From NCBI RefSeq assembly GCF_018831695.1, contig NC_056711.1, positions 729,992 through 793,991 on the forward strand: DNA of 64,000 nucleotides. Direction: 5' to 3'. Position numbers and translations under genes: made by a program. How positions within the stretch are numbered: position 1 is the first letter of the stretch; the number at the start of each line of letters is the position of its first letter. Positions 52,010-64,000 of this stretch are shown piece after piece. The DNA comes from Puntigrus tetrazona. Lineage: Eukaryota; Chordata; Actinopteri; Cypriniformes; Cyprinidae. The notes under the pieces were generated by a model that searched no databases, had not been told where the DNA came from, and was given only the letters and a program-made list of their open reading frames with translations.

Positions 52010-54339
52010 TTCGACCAGAAGAAGGACTGAGGCTAGGGATGAAACGCCTGGTGAATTATAGACTGCCTCTCAAGATTCACGGCTCTCAGTGGTAGGAGGT
52101 TAATATTCTCACATGTCATTAGGTCCGCTGGCTCGGCTGACGGCTCATTGAATCAGGCAGCAAATGATTTCCTCATGCGGCAAAGGACAGCACACTTCAA
52201 AGAGAGAAGGGGCTGAGGTCAGAGCCGCTCCGCTGTGATTAATAGCCCCGGATCAGTCGAGGTTGGCCGTAAGGTAAGAATGTGACGGAGGCTTTTGACA
52301 GAGCTGACTCTTTAAGCTGGGTTTGACCCCCGGCCCTGGCAAACTTTGTTTCCAGTGCCAAGTCTGACTGACCTGATGGGCCCTGTCAGGGCCAACCTGG
52401 ACTCCATGAGCTGAGCTGCAATGTGCACAAATCACCTTGTGTTACAGAGTAGTGAGAGTGTCTGTCCAGTCGCTGTCTAATCACTTACTCTCGCTTCAGT
52501 CATGCAAAAAGGCACAACATGTACTTCAAAGGACAGCTTCACGAACAAGGGTGTGTGTCCTTTGGGCAAATAAATGTTAAACTTTTTTTTTTCCTTTTTA
52601 TGATAATAAAGAGTATTCAGTGAGATGGTGTCAATTGTAAAAATTCTGCTTAACCATTATACTGTGGTATATCTGTGGTTGTATAGTGTCTACAAAGAAC
52701 TGACAGTTGCAGAGTGGTGCTTTCAATACAGACAGCTACTTGGACTACAATGAGACTGAGTCATCGCAGTGCTTGTGTCCAGTTTAAATAGGGTATAAAG
52801 ATTGTTTACAGCTGGTGCAATAACACAATATTAAACTGATGTGTGATCACAAATTTGATATGATGTTTCCAATCAGAACCATAACATAGTGTTTCGTTTT
52901 TTACTCTGGTGCAAATTATTAAATGGTGAAAAATTTGTGCATTAAGTTTCCATGACATAAATTGCTCATACCATTGATTCTCCTCACCTACATAATATAA
53001 AACAATTAATATGTACAATTAGGAGTTAAAGGCATCCTGCTTTGTGGCCTGAGCTTTCCAACCTGAAAACCAACAACCAAAATATTACGCAAAATCTAAG
53101 TTAAATATAAGTCTTATTTTCAAGATTAAAGTAAAAAGAGAGCCAGCCACTTTATTTTGGAAGCACTGCAGCGTAACTTTATATGGGTCTGCTGGTAGAG
53201 AAATGGTCGACACCATTTCTCTTCATGCCTCATGGCCTCCCTGTCTCTGGTGCAACCCAGTTTCTTTTAAACGACACCACTGACTGATTATACCTCTCCT
53301 CACAAAACAAATGCATTCTCCCATTCATACCGCTGCCCTGAAAATCAATTCTATTCTTTACAGATGGCACTGCAGTCATCTGCCATCACTGTTTATCTGC
53401 GAGGGAAATGTATCTTAAGGCACTTTGCATTTAGATAAATACCAAAACGTAAAATCAATGACTTTGAAAATGACACAGTAATGGAGGAAAAAATAAAATA
53501 AGTGGCTTAAGGTAAAATAAAGGCAACCTACATGTATCCTTAAGGTGGATTTAGCAGAGGAATTACCAATTAAGTTCAGCATTTATTTAAAAAAAAAAAA
53601 AAAAAGATGTTTACAAGATGTTTTCAGATGTTTACAATATGTATAATAATCAAAGACATGCACATCCTTTTTAAGAATGTCTTGTGGATATTGTGGAATG
53701 TTGTCAGTTTAACTTATTTCATCTTGGCCAGTTATTTAAGCACAATAAATGTAATTTACTCACATGATAGTAGCGTGCAAGCACAGTAAACTAGTACATG
53801 TAATCTGCTTAATGCATATTTAATGCTTTAAAATAAAAGCACGATTGAACAAAAAAAAAATAATTACAATACTATAATACATAGAGAAAAAAAAATTATA
53901 GTTTTACATTTCTTTTTAAAACGTTTGACATACATAGTCAAATGCCATCTAACAAACATGCATTGTGCATTCATAATTGAACTTAGTTCAAATTTTTATT
54001 TTCATACTGTAAATAAACATGGCCACTGGTCCTAAAGAGCAAGCATTTGACTAGAAGGCACAAAAGAGCACAGTTCCTGCACGATATCTGTCAAGCTGCA
54101 GCCCTGTATGCTTGAGCATCTATCTAATAGCAAATAATCACTACCTTGCTGTCACTTCATGGCAAATGATCAATGACACTTGATGGATGACCCTGTCTGG
54201 GGCCTGCCCGTGGTCTGCATCACTCCCATCCCCTCTCACAACCACATGAGACAGCCATGATTCTGTGCCTCATGGCCAACCACACATTCCTCCCAAAAAC
54301 CTTTCATTTCACTTTCTCAAAGCCGTATGAGGAGCTCCG

Positions 54340-54360
54340 AAAGAGAGAGAGAGAGAGAGG
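54340..54360. repeat. Short (GA)n tract
   Basis: About ten GA units followed by an A-run. Confidence 0.85.
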
Positions 54361-54479
54361 AAAAAAATAACTAAGTGGATGCCTGGAAAATCAGTCTTTA
54401 TCCAAACGATGGCCACTGAGAAAAGAAATCGTAATTTTTCAATATTAGAGGGAAATTAAATCATCTGATGATCTAATTG

Positions 54480-54800
54480 GGAGGATTACGGTCCCCCACC
54501 TGCGCTGTCACTCTCTGGGGCCCCATTACAAGGCCCTTATTAGTTTTTACTTGGCAGATTAAAATGCGAGCGCCGCAATCTTTGATCTCTCACTTGCTGA
54601 CACAAATCCTTTCAAGCCCCAACATTTTCTGCTGGGTAATTAATGCTAATTAAAAGGTTTCAAGCAGTCAGTGAGCGCCGCTCTTCTCCCGTCCAAATTG
54701 CCATCAACTTCCCCTATCTACGGATCTGCACGTCATGCACATTTCCTCCTCATGCGGAGTTTTATCGCAGCGTCTATGCAAACAACAAATTATAAACTAA
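54480..54800. promoter_or_regulatory. Candidate regulatory block
   Basis: It contains GGGTAATTAATGCTAATTAA then AAGG, a tight cluster of TAAT homeodomain cores, beside G+C-richer unique sequence. The 63-codon frame at 54671-54862 has no recognisable feature. Confidence 0.3.
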
Positions 54801-57800
54801 ACGCAGGCAACTTGCCAGAGAGGTATCTACTAACTGAGCATTTGCAAAATATAGAAGCGTAGCAATCTTTAATACTAAAATAAACAAAAATACAGCTGTG
54901 CTGCATATAACTTGCGGCTTGCGAGTCAATTCGCCAATCTCTAATTCACAAACAGGACGCAGGAGTGATGTTAGACAGCTTAATGTATGTTTTAAACACT
55001 TTGAAGCTATAAAAAGGTTTGTTTATGTAACTGTCACGTATAAATGCTGCCTGTCGACAATTTATGTATACATTGAAAATAGGTTAACGGCTTTTAAGTT
55101 AGGAATTGTCCTTCGGCCAAGTTTTATCTTCAGCGTTTCCACACACAAACAACCAGATATTCCAGTTACATGTAGTCTTTTCATTCACGTTAAGTAAAAG
55201 TATACGCAAATAAATCTGGTTGTAATTAAATGAAGAGTGGTTTGATTTAATTGCAAGTCGCTCTACATTGGCAGTGCTTTGAAACCACTTAAATATATGA
55301 GGCATATCCACCCTGACTCCATCATCACTCACTTATTATGTTGTAATTAGCTGTCGCTCCGCCATATCATTATGTAGCTCAGTAAAGTGTCAGGTATGAA
55401 GATGTCTCTTCCTGACGAGCAAAAGGCAATATCATTATACAATGCTACAAAATGATAATTACATTACTTCTGCATCAGTACCAACCCTATGTGATAATTA
55501 GACGCATATTCAATCCAATTAAACTCCTGATGCAGTCTGTTTTTCCCCTGTCAAACATACAGTTTGACTTCTCCAACGCCCTGTCACAAAAATCTCACGT
55601 AAGGGGAAAAAAAAAAAAAAATGTTACTGGGACTCAGAATAACCTGTGCACGTAAAGATTAAAAAAGGTGAATAGCGATCATCGCCGTTTTATGGTGTGA
55701 ATATAAATTTGAAACTAATTATGAAACACTGCATAACAGATACTCAACTCAAAAAAAATATAGCTTTTATCGATTTACTTAAAAATAAATAAATAAAAAA
55801 TAGCTGATTGCTGTGCATTATTTTCCAGATAAAGGAAAATCTGAATCCTAAACACGTTTTGTCTAAAAAGCCAGTATTGTCCATTTCCAAGGCATAGCGA
55901 CTTCACGTTTTAATGCAGAAACAGCCATGCTGTTTTTGAGCAGAAGCCGATGAGCCCATTTTAGCGAATCAGTGCACTGTATTCAGGTCAGGTGACAAGG
56001 CCACTTTCACCTTGAAAAGACGGGCTAGCTGAGGGGAGTTTAGTCTAAAAGTGATCAAGGATGGATCATTTTTGATGAATTTTATGAACCTGTGATATCT
56101 TCTTCAGGGCATAAAAGGAAAATAAAAGCTTTCACGGAATCATAAAAAAGCAGCGTGTTACAATACTGAAGTAAAAGCTCTGTGTATTGAGTGTAATCAC
56201 ATCCATAAATTTATGATCACAACAACCACCTTTGTCAGACATCTCTATTTTCAGGAGGAGATTAAAAAAATTATTTTTTTTTTTTTTTACTTTAAAACAT
56301 GAAACATAGTTATCTGCTTTTGCTATAAAACAAACTAATAAGTAAATTAATAAAAAATAAATCATTTAGCAAATTACCTCTCTTTAGGTTATTACTTAAA
56401 ACAATCAAACTGCTCTTTGCTTGATTGCGCAATTAAAAAAAATTAAAAATAACAACAACAATAATTCAATGAATAGAGTTATCGGCTTTTGCAAATTAAC
56501 TCTTTAATTACTCTCAAGTCATTCCAAACCTATAATACTTTTCATGCAGGAAACAAAATTGTTATTTAGCCGTTATGTCTAAGCTGCTCATTCCCATACA
56601 TGAATAACAGCTGCGGCCACAATTGACTTTCAGTGTATGGTAAGGAAAAGATACACAGTTTAATAAGTTTCTTTAATGATATTTAATAATACATTTAGTG
56701 TCTTAATAATGTAATAAACACAATTTTGACAGTGTAACATTAAAAATAAATGTACCTACAAGTACCCTGATTATTGAAAGTATTCTGAAAAATTGGGTCA
56801 GTGGCCATTAAAAGCACTTAGAAACCAAACTGCATTACAACCATAATGTTTTTTAATAATGTTCCTATTCGCAAACAAAGCGTTATATTCCTACAATCGG
56901 AGCATACGTCTAGGCATCCAAGGCCTTGATCTACTGCTACATCACTCAGATCCAGCAGGAAATGGGAAGGCCTTTCTTTCCTTTTCACTTGTTTGGAGAT
57001 GCCCTCTCTAATACACGGCCATGACACTTTAAAAGAGGCATGTGATGGATGATTTGTGCAATTTTAACTGAAGTTCAGTTTGATGCAAGATTATTCTCGT
57101 TCTCACTGCCACTGCTTCATTACCTTAGAAAAGCAGGAATCATTAAAGGAGGCAAGTCCAGTCAAATCTCAGCATAATTCTATAGAGTTGAACTGCTGTC
57201 AACATCATTAACCATCATTTCTCCAACTCGCTTCATGACTTATGAAGTGTTCTTTATTGTGTAATGATCCAAATCTCTTACAAAATCGCCCTCTTCAAAG
57301 GGCCCCTGGGACATACCACCCATGCAGCCTGCCGACATGTCAGAGGCAAAGATCAAATGAAGCTCAGTAATTAGGCACTTTTCTTTATCTTACAGTCGCC
57401 TGTTTACTTCCATTTTCAGGTGACAGTTGTGTAGCTGTAAAGTGAGCGTAAAAAAAAAAAATGAGCATGCCGTAACGAGCAGAGGAATAAGGTAAAATGC
57501 TTTGATGTCTTTTGTAGTTCAAAAGCATTACTGCTTATGATCGCAGACAGCTGAGCTTGAAGAATGTAATGTAAACGCTGGCCATGTGAAGGTTTAGAGG
57601 GTCACTAAAACAGCTCTTGGACAAATCTGCTGTGATAAAGCAGTTGTGCTCCAGGATTTAGATTTGGACCAAACACTGTAAACAAAACTGTTTATCGTAC
57701 AGTAACTGAATTAAAACTTACCAAATGCATCAATGGATATGTCTTTACAAATAAAATAATGTAAAATACGAAGACTAGAATCAAACAGAATTGTAAGAAA

Positions 57801-57897
57801 AATAAATACCGTTTTAAACATTAACATTAAACGTCACAAAAATAGTTATGTTCACAATTTGTTTTATACATTAATATCTTTTTTTCTAAAATATGTA

Positions 57898-59127
57898 CAG
57901 TTTTATGCAAATGTTTGAACACCCCTGAAAATGATCATAATTTAAATTTATAATCTGCTGGGTTTTTGGAAGTAGCAACTTCATTTGGATATAATTTACA
58001 GCTTATGGAAACAGCAACATTTCATAAACATTTATTTAATCTACAGATACAATGCAATGTAAATCATAAAACAGACAGGTGCAAAAATTTGGGCACCCCA
58101 AAAGAAACAATGGCATTAATATTTAGTAGAGCCACCTTTTGTAGAAATAATAGCCTGTAGATGCTTCTTACAGCCAGTGATAAGCCCTCGAATTCTGCCT
58201 GCAGGTATTTTTGACCATTCTTCCATGCTAAATTTCTCCAGTTCAGTCAGGTTTGATGGCTGGTGAGGGTGGACAGCCCTTTTCAAAATGAATTCATAGA
58301 TTTTCAAAGATGTTTAGGTCTGGGGACTACAATGGCAATCCTAGAACATTTTATGTGTGTCTGTGTTTGAATTCCCTGGTAGATTTGGAACAATGGTTTG
58401 GGTCATTGCTGAAACAACCAATCAACTTCTTGATTTTTGAACATTGTTCTTGAGAATGTGCTGATACTGGAAGGAATCAAGGTGACCCTCAACTTTGACA
58501 AGGTTTTCAGTACCTGTGCTTGACACACAGCCTCACAGCATTATGGACCATCCACCAAATTTCACAGCAGAGAGCATGTTCTTCACTTAGAACACAGTGT
58601 TCTTTTTTTGTCATGCAAAGCGCCTCTGGTTGTCCGTCCAGTGGACATTATTCCAAAACAATTCTTTCTTGTCCAGATGAACCTCTGCATACCTTAAACG
58701 ACTGCTAGCAGTAAGCAGAAAAGGCTTTTTCCACATCACCTTTCCATTGAGCTGTTCCTTGTGCAAAGTTCACTGGACTGTAGAACACGTACAATGACAT
58801 TGTCTGAAGCAAGATGTTCTTGGAGCTCTTTGGAGGTGATTTGTGGTTTGACCGTGACCATTCTAACCATTCTTTCACTTTGCCTTTCAGATATCTTTCT
58901 TGGTCTGCCACATCTTTCTTTCACAAGGACTGTTCCTGTGGCCTTCCATTTTATAACTATACTGGAGATAGAGACTTTAAACCTTTGTAACAAGTTTTTG
59001 CATCCTTTTCCTAATTTATATTGATTACTTATCCTAGTTTTTAGGTCCCCATGTTGCTACCTTTCCATAGAGATAAAGGATTATTAAAAAGGCATGGAGG
59101 GGTGCCCAAACATTTTGCATAAAACTG
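57898..59127 (-). mobile_element. Tc1/mariner element, full length, inactive
   Basis: The element is 1230 bp and begins CAGTTTTATGCAAATGTTTG. Its other end, read inward, is CAGTTTTATGCAAAATGTTTG. These are terminal inverted repeats of about 28 bp differing by an indel and a few bases, both running into a CACCCC motif. It is flanked by TA at 57896-57897 and 59128-59129, the target duplication expected for Tc1/mariner. A decayed transposase lies inside on the minus strand. Both ends are intact while the gene is dead, so it is an old autonomous-type copy in the putative upstream intron of lrmda. Confidence 0.93.
58116..59010 (-). pseudogene. Tc1-like transposase pseudogene
   Basis: The minus strand encodes fragments of a Tc1 transposase in shifting frames. 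Near 59000-58740 there is an N-terminal paired-like helix-turn-helix region with GRPRKISERQ, the GRPR hook typical of Tc1 proteins. Near 58510-58425 comes STGTENLVKVEGHL, the core-domain text. The end, 58307-58116, has EEWSKIP and KGGSTKY followed by a stop. The usual central Asp motif region is degraded to AMTQT-like text with stops, and the final catalytic region around SPDLNPIE is broken by a stop. No full-length reading frame remains and no activity is expected. Confidence 0.88.
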
Positions 59128-60636
59128 TATATGTATGGGTGTGTATTTATATATACATAATATACGCAGTACAGATGCACATATGTATTTTGTACACAAA
59201 TACTTTTATTTTGGATACGATAATTGAAATTAATGGTTGCCCAGCACTGAAAATAATATTATATAATATATAAAACATGCAGTGATCAATGTTATACTCT
59301 GGACATTAGTCAGAGACACAACAATAAAACTAAATTATTTACAATAAAATGGGGAAAAAAGTTGAATTGCAGACTGGATGTGTGAACTCTAATTTGAGAT
59401 GGTATACAACTGAACACATAGGCCTGTACACCAAAAATAAAATATATGGGAAGCATTTCCTCCTGGCATTCGCGACTCACAATCCATCAGCCGGAATCAC
59501 CGGTGTTCATTATCTCATCCGCTTCTGCATATACCATATTTGCTTTGTTATACACACACTATGAAGCCATGATAAATAAGCCTGAGAGATGGTCTAACCG
59601 GTCACAATAAAAGATCCTCTGTATTTTGACTGAAGGAAAGCACCTTTATCTGTCCGGCTATGTGTGTGTAGCCTCCCGCTCAGCGGGGGGCGTTGAGGCA
59701 GTGCCGCAGGGGTGATGCTTCTCAGGGGCCCGAGGACCTACAGTAAATCTTCAAACAATTTAGACAAACAAAAGGCCACTGCGGCAGGAAAAAAGACAAG
59801 GAAAAACAGATGAATAAGCAACATCAATTACCGACAGGGTTGACCTGTGAGCCCCCACACCTCGGCTGGCCCCTCACACCCAGGGGTGGCAGATTGAAGC
59901 TGACATGCCTGGAGTGAGAACAGTACGGCCTCACAAGGCCTTTCCTCTGAGTGCGGACAGAACGAGAGAGAGAGTGCCAGCAGTGGGAGCTATGAATGAA
60001 AAATCACGCATAATAGGTCCCCGCTTTAGTTTAAAGTGAAACAAAATGGCTCAATTTGAGCACTTAGCCTGTGGAAAATTGGCGGCGCTGAGATAGGACA
60101 GGAACATGCGAGGGGACAAGCGAATCAGCCCTCTGATAAGTAGACTATAAGGGGAACAAAGCCGGATGTCCAACAGGCTTACCAGTGAACTCAAGTGCGA
60201 TTGGGCCCCTCGAATGGCCGCTTCAGTCTCCGCTTGCCCTCCAGAAAAGACCTCCTTTCCCCTCAGACGCTTTGTGCTCGACCAGTAGTTAAATAAATAC
60301 AGAGCTCATATTTGTTCAACACACCAAGCTTTGTGTCGTACCACTGGATATTTGTGTAGGGATGAGAGCAGGGTAAACGCATAGCAAAGCAGGAAGCTTT
60401 AATCTAACACACTGGATTACAAAGGTTTCACTTACGCTATTGCAATAGGGAACCTGCAAAAATGTTTATGAAAGTAAATGTTTTCAGCACAGTACACACT
60501 TTGAATCACATTTTTTTTTTTTTTTACTTCAAAATGTACACAGGATTTAAGATTTGTAATACTGTTATTAAAAGAAAAAACACTAGTATCAAACAGGACT
60601 AAAAAACAAAGTACTATAAGTATGTTATAAGGACGA

Positions 60637-61006
<370 letters not shown>

Positions 61007-62199
61007 AAATATAAAAATCACTAACAAACTAAATATTTTTCTAAATAATAACTACGGTAATAATAGATGCTAAAATGCACGCATTTACAGTCATGCCTTC
61101 AACCCAAAAATAATAAAAGCCCTAAAACGTGCTGCACAACACAATGCTCCGAATGCATGCTCTAGTGCTAAACTTGCACAATCTGATCTGTGTTTTATTG
61201 ACCAGCCTCAGACACAGTCTCTATAGTAACAACACACACACTAGGGTGTAAAGGGACATTTAGGAACATTGCCCGAGGGACTGTTTAATACAATGGAGTG
61301 AACAATAACACCAACCTACACAATAGAGGCCAAAACCACTGAAAGCAATCCGACAAGCTCACTATTTCAAACTAAGTATGCCTTAAAATGAAACACGGCT
61401 ATAAGCAAGACATCTTAGGTTCCAAACTGTTGATAAAAATTTTCTATTTTAGTGTATACTTTCTGTATTTACACTGCACATTAGCGGTTTTTAAAAACAA
61501 CACAAAATAGGGATCTGGGTGTTTCATGTTCACAGACATCGACAGCGGTGTCAGATCCAGCTGTATTCTGTAAATCAGACGTTAGATCATAGCGGAAGGT
61601 GTCATTTAAGAGAAGAAATAAACTCTTTGATATTAAATAAGATGGAAGCAGAGCAGTCATAAAATATTTGACCTTGCTAAGAGCTCTACACACCTCTCTA
61701 ATCCGACGGGCTCCTTTTTCAAACAATAGAGCTCTTTAAATCGCTGCAGCTATCAGCACAGCTCAAATAGGTCTATAATAGAGCCCTATCTTCTTTGCAA
61801 ATGGAAATCCAGTCAAGGGAGGAGATGGGAATCATTTTCATCTCGTTGACATGCAGTACAACTGAGAGTTTTGTGGAGGAGACACGAGCCTACAGGTCAA
61901 TTTCCATGTCAGCGCTGTCTGTTTTTGGAAATGCGCAGCTTTGAAGTTCAATTTTATGCAGCGCTGAGGTGAAGGGCTTCATTAGGGGTGCTTTAAGCTC
62001 ACGGGGTCACACTAAACACATTAAATGTACAATACACAAATATATTAGTTGTTTACACAGACTACCATGAGCAAATTTAGCAAGAAAATGTTCTAGACAA
62101 AACGAAATGCTGTCATCAACACATTATTCCATAATGAATGCGATACATGAGTGAAAAGTCAAAAATTTCAATAGAAGTAGGGTAGTATGTATCTACACA

Positions 62200-62202
<3 letters not shown>

Positions 62203-62251
<49 letters not shown>
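62203..62251. repeat. (TA)n microsatellite
   Basis: About 48 bp of TA run into TTTATTTATTTAATTTA. Confidence 0.94.
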
Positions 62252-62255
<4 letters not shown>

Positions 62256-62274
62256 TTATTTAATTTATTTTTTT

Positions 62275-62545
62275 TATCCAGTCTTCAGTGTCACATCCTT
62301 CAGAAATAATTCTAAAAGGCTTATTTATTCATTATTTTTACATTTATTTAGTATTACATTTCTTTATTTCTTTTCATTCATATATTTGATGAACAGAACT
62401 TTTAAAACGACGTAACTGATTTGAAATAAAAATATTTTACAACATTATAAATGTCCTAACTGTCACATTTGATCAATTTAATGCATCTTTGCTAAAAAAA
62501 AAAAAAAAAAAAAAAATCTAATCTTACTCACTCCAGTCTTTAGTG
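62275..62545 (+). repeat. Dispersed repeat copy (same family as 43870-44190)
   Basis: It has TCCAGTCTTCAGTGTCACAT, CCTTCAGAAATAATTC, GATGAACAGAACTTTTAAAA, CATTATAAATGTCC, and TTTGATCAATTTAATGCATC followed by a 23-base A-run. A second A-run follows at 62583-62599. Confidence 0.75.
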
Positions 62546-63162
62546 GTTTAAATAAATTAATGCATCACCAGCAAAATCCATTAAAAAAAAAAAAAAAAAC
62601 AACTAAATATATTTTGCAACTGCAGTGAATGTTCATTTTTGGAGTGCAAAATAAAATTTAATGAATTAATATGCAGCAGTATTTTATTAAACCACTTGGG
62701 CCTGTCATTTCATAAGAATTGCATAAGCAGAAATAAATAAATGTGTATACAGTACATTTTCATGGTCAAAGCTGTCCTTCGCTGCGCTTGCTCAATACTC
62801 GACTCTGCTTATCTGCTTTAAAGCTTTGATTAAATAGAAAAGGCGCAGATCTTTCCCAAGCCGCTTTTACGATTCCTCCTAAAATGGATTCTGCAGAGAA
62901 AGGGGGAGAAGGGTAAAATCTGAAGTGACACAAGACAAGAAATCTATTTCCCCCCTCAGCCCCTTCCTCTCTCACATCCTCCAAAATGTAAATGCATTCT
63001 CGCTCAGTTCAAGCCATAAAATACTGCCCTTGAAATATTGAGTGACAGAAGGAATTATGGGTTATTGTACTGTCAAAATGCAAGACAGCTGTATGATGGG
63101 ATACTGTGTTATTTAGACAATCAGAAACTTAAGAGGCAAAGTGACACATGCCCCCCCTCCCA

Positions 63163-63203
<41 letters not shown>

Positions 63204-63529
63204 TTACTTAGACAAGCCTGGTGATCACTGCCAGACAGAGAAAGCACTCGAAACACACAGAGGACCAACAGCAAGAAAGCTAAAGACACTCTTCTTTCAT
63301 ACGTAACGCAGCTGATACACTCTATGAAAGACGCTTAACCCTAACTTCACACAGAAAGTTTTAAACTTAAGTTTTACATTTAGTCTACAATTTTGTCCCA
63401 CTGCGTACAAAGATCAGTTGAGATCAAATGTAAAGGATTTGCATTGATAGAAGAACCTACACATACAGAAACATTTACCAAATTTGCACTACCATCAGTT
63501 CTAGGTGAATCGTACACGTGGTATTCATT
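62546..63529. other. Gene-free stretch
   Basis: Unique sequence with an A-run at 62583-62599 and the CT/CA microsatellite. No coding exon was seen. Confidence 0.5.
63161..63204. repeat. Compound (CT)n(CA)n microsatellite
   Basis: About 26 bp of CT pass directly into about 18 bp of CA. Confidence 0.93.
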
Positions 63530-63725
63530 TTGCCTTTCCTGACATGCGACATGCTTTTTTGACTCTCAAAGTGACGGCACCCATTAACTTGCATTGTATT
63601 TTTACAACTTCAGCTAAAAATCCTGAAAAAAAAAAAAAAAAAAAAAGTCACCAACATCTTGGATGGCCTGACGGTGAAAAAACTGACAGCTAATTTTAAT
63701 ATCTGGGTGAACCATTCCTTTAAAC
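63530..63725 (+). repeat. Dispersed repeat, 'GAACTATTCCTT' family, 3' part
   Basis: It ends TAATATCTGGGTGAACCATT then CCTTTAA. It contains a 21-base A-run near 63625-63646 and the GTGACGGCACCCATTAACTT block. Confidence 0.55.
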
Positions 63726-63949
63726 AGGGTCTAATATGCTTTATGATGTGAAAGCAGTTGAAAACATGTGACTCCATCACATCTGTTGCCTCAGCACTAA
63801 TGTCGTGTTGCTTCGTGGACAACAGTAAAAGTACTGCTTGCTCACCTGTCAATCATCCACTGCACTAAATACATATACACACTATAAATATAGCCCACGC
63901 TACTGGTGTCAACAGTTTAGATTAATTACAATTTTATTGAAAGTAGCCT

Positions 63950-64000
63950 TTGTAGCTCACTAAGACTGCATTTATTTGATCAAAAATGCAGTAAAACAGT
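63950..64000 (+). repeat. Start of a dispersed repeat copy cut by the window end
   Basis: GTAGCTCACTAAGACTGCAT and TTATTTGATCAAAAATGCAG are the start of the family seen at 43870 and 62275. The rest lies outside the window. Confidence 0.65.

Larger units (their letters stand above)
52010..57895. other. Gene-free stretch
   Basis: Mostly unique. 52010-52450 is G+C-richer, 54480-54800 is listed as possible regulatory DNA, and 55650-56800 is AT-rich. A-runs lie at 53588-53605 and 55604-55621, and a T-run at about 56274-56288. No exon was recognised. Confidence 0.5.

Noticed and set aside
58761..59024. Plus-strand 87-codon frame in the Tc1 element
   Set aside because: It is antisense to the transposase HTH region, which reads sensibly on the minus strand.
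63843..63890. Possible upstream exon ending at donor CAG|GTGAGC
   Set aside because: The phase fits, but the translation has no LRR character and there is a stop close upstream.

Overview
The window is vertebrate nuclear DNA, most likely from a teleost fish and probably a cyprinid. It is AT-rich and almost wholly non-coding. It carries very long (TA)n arrays, A-tracts, Tc1- and hAT-type DNA transposons, and several short repeat families of a kind I associate with carp and zebrafish relatives. There are no operons, dense long ORFs or bacterial signals. Nearly all long open frames are chance frames, or frames inside (TA)n that read as Tyr-Ile repeats.

One gene is supported. Three internal exons on the minus strand, at 45859-45733, 44532-44393 and 40513-40387, join in frame to 131 codons of a small leucine-rich-repeat protein. 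I recognise it as LRMDA (C10orf11; leucine-rich melanocyte differentiation associated, the human OCA7 gene). The first of the two complete introns, 45732-44533, has the hallmarks of a U12-dependent AT-AC intron: ATATCCTTT at the 5' end, TTCCTTGAC as branch site and a terminal AC. The N-terminal exons (expected above 45859) and the C-terminal exon (expected below 40387) were not found. About 40 kb on one side and 18 kb on the other therefore look like intron, as expected for a gene with very long introns.

Layout, low to high coordinates. 1-17.9 kb is low-repeat DNA with a MITE at 5.1 kb, repeat fragments at 3.3-4.0, 11.0 and 13.8 kb, and a G+C-rich block at 11.7-13.5 kb. 17.9-38.7 kb alternates unique blocks with TA arrays at 17.9, 18.2, 29.7, 32.5, 35.3 and 37.4 kb (the last two over 700 bp each), an inverted repeat pair at 19.2-19.7 kb, and a 480-bp hAT-like element with an 8-bp target duplication at 38.2 kb. 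38.7-45.9 kb holds the exons. 45.9-64 kb is putative upstream intron with a nested insertion at 47.9 kb, a G-quadruplex motif at 52.0 kb, a complete but dead Tc1/mariner element at 57.9-59.1 kb, and more repeats to the end.

Long introns with many unique, moderately G+C-rich, TAATTA-containing blocks suggest a regulatory landscape. In human, LRMDA lies between ZNF503 and KCNMA1. I infer, without alignment, that some of these blocks are conserved enhancers for a neighbouring developmental gene such as znf503.
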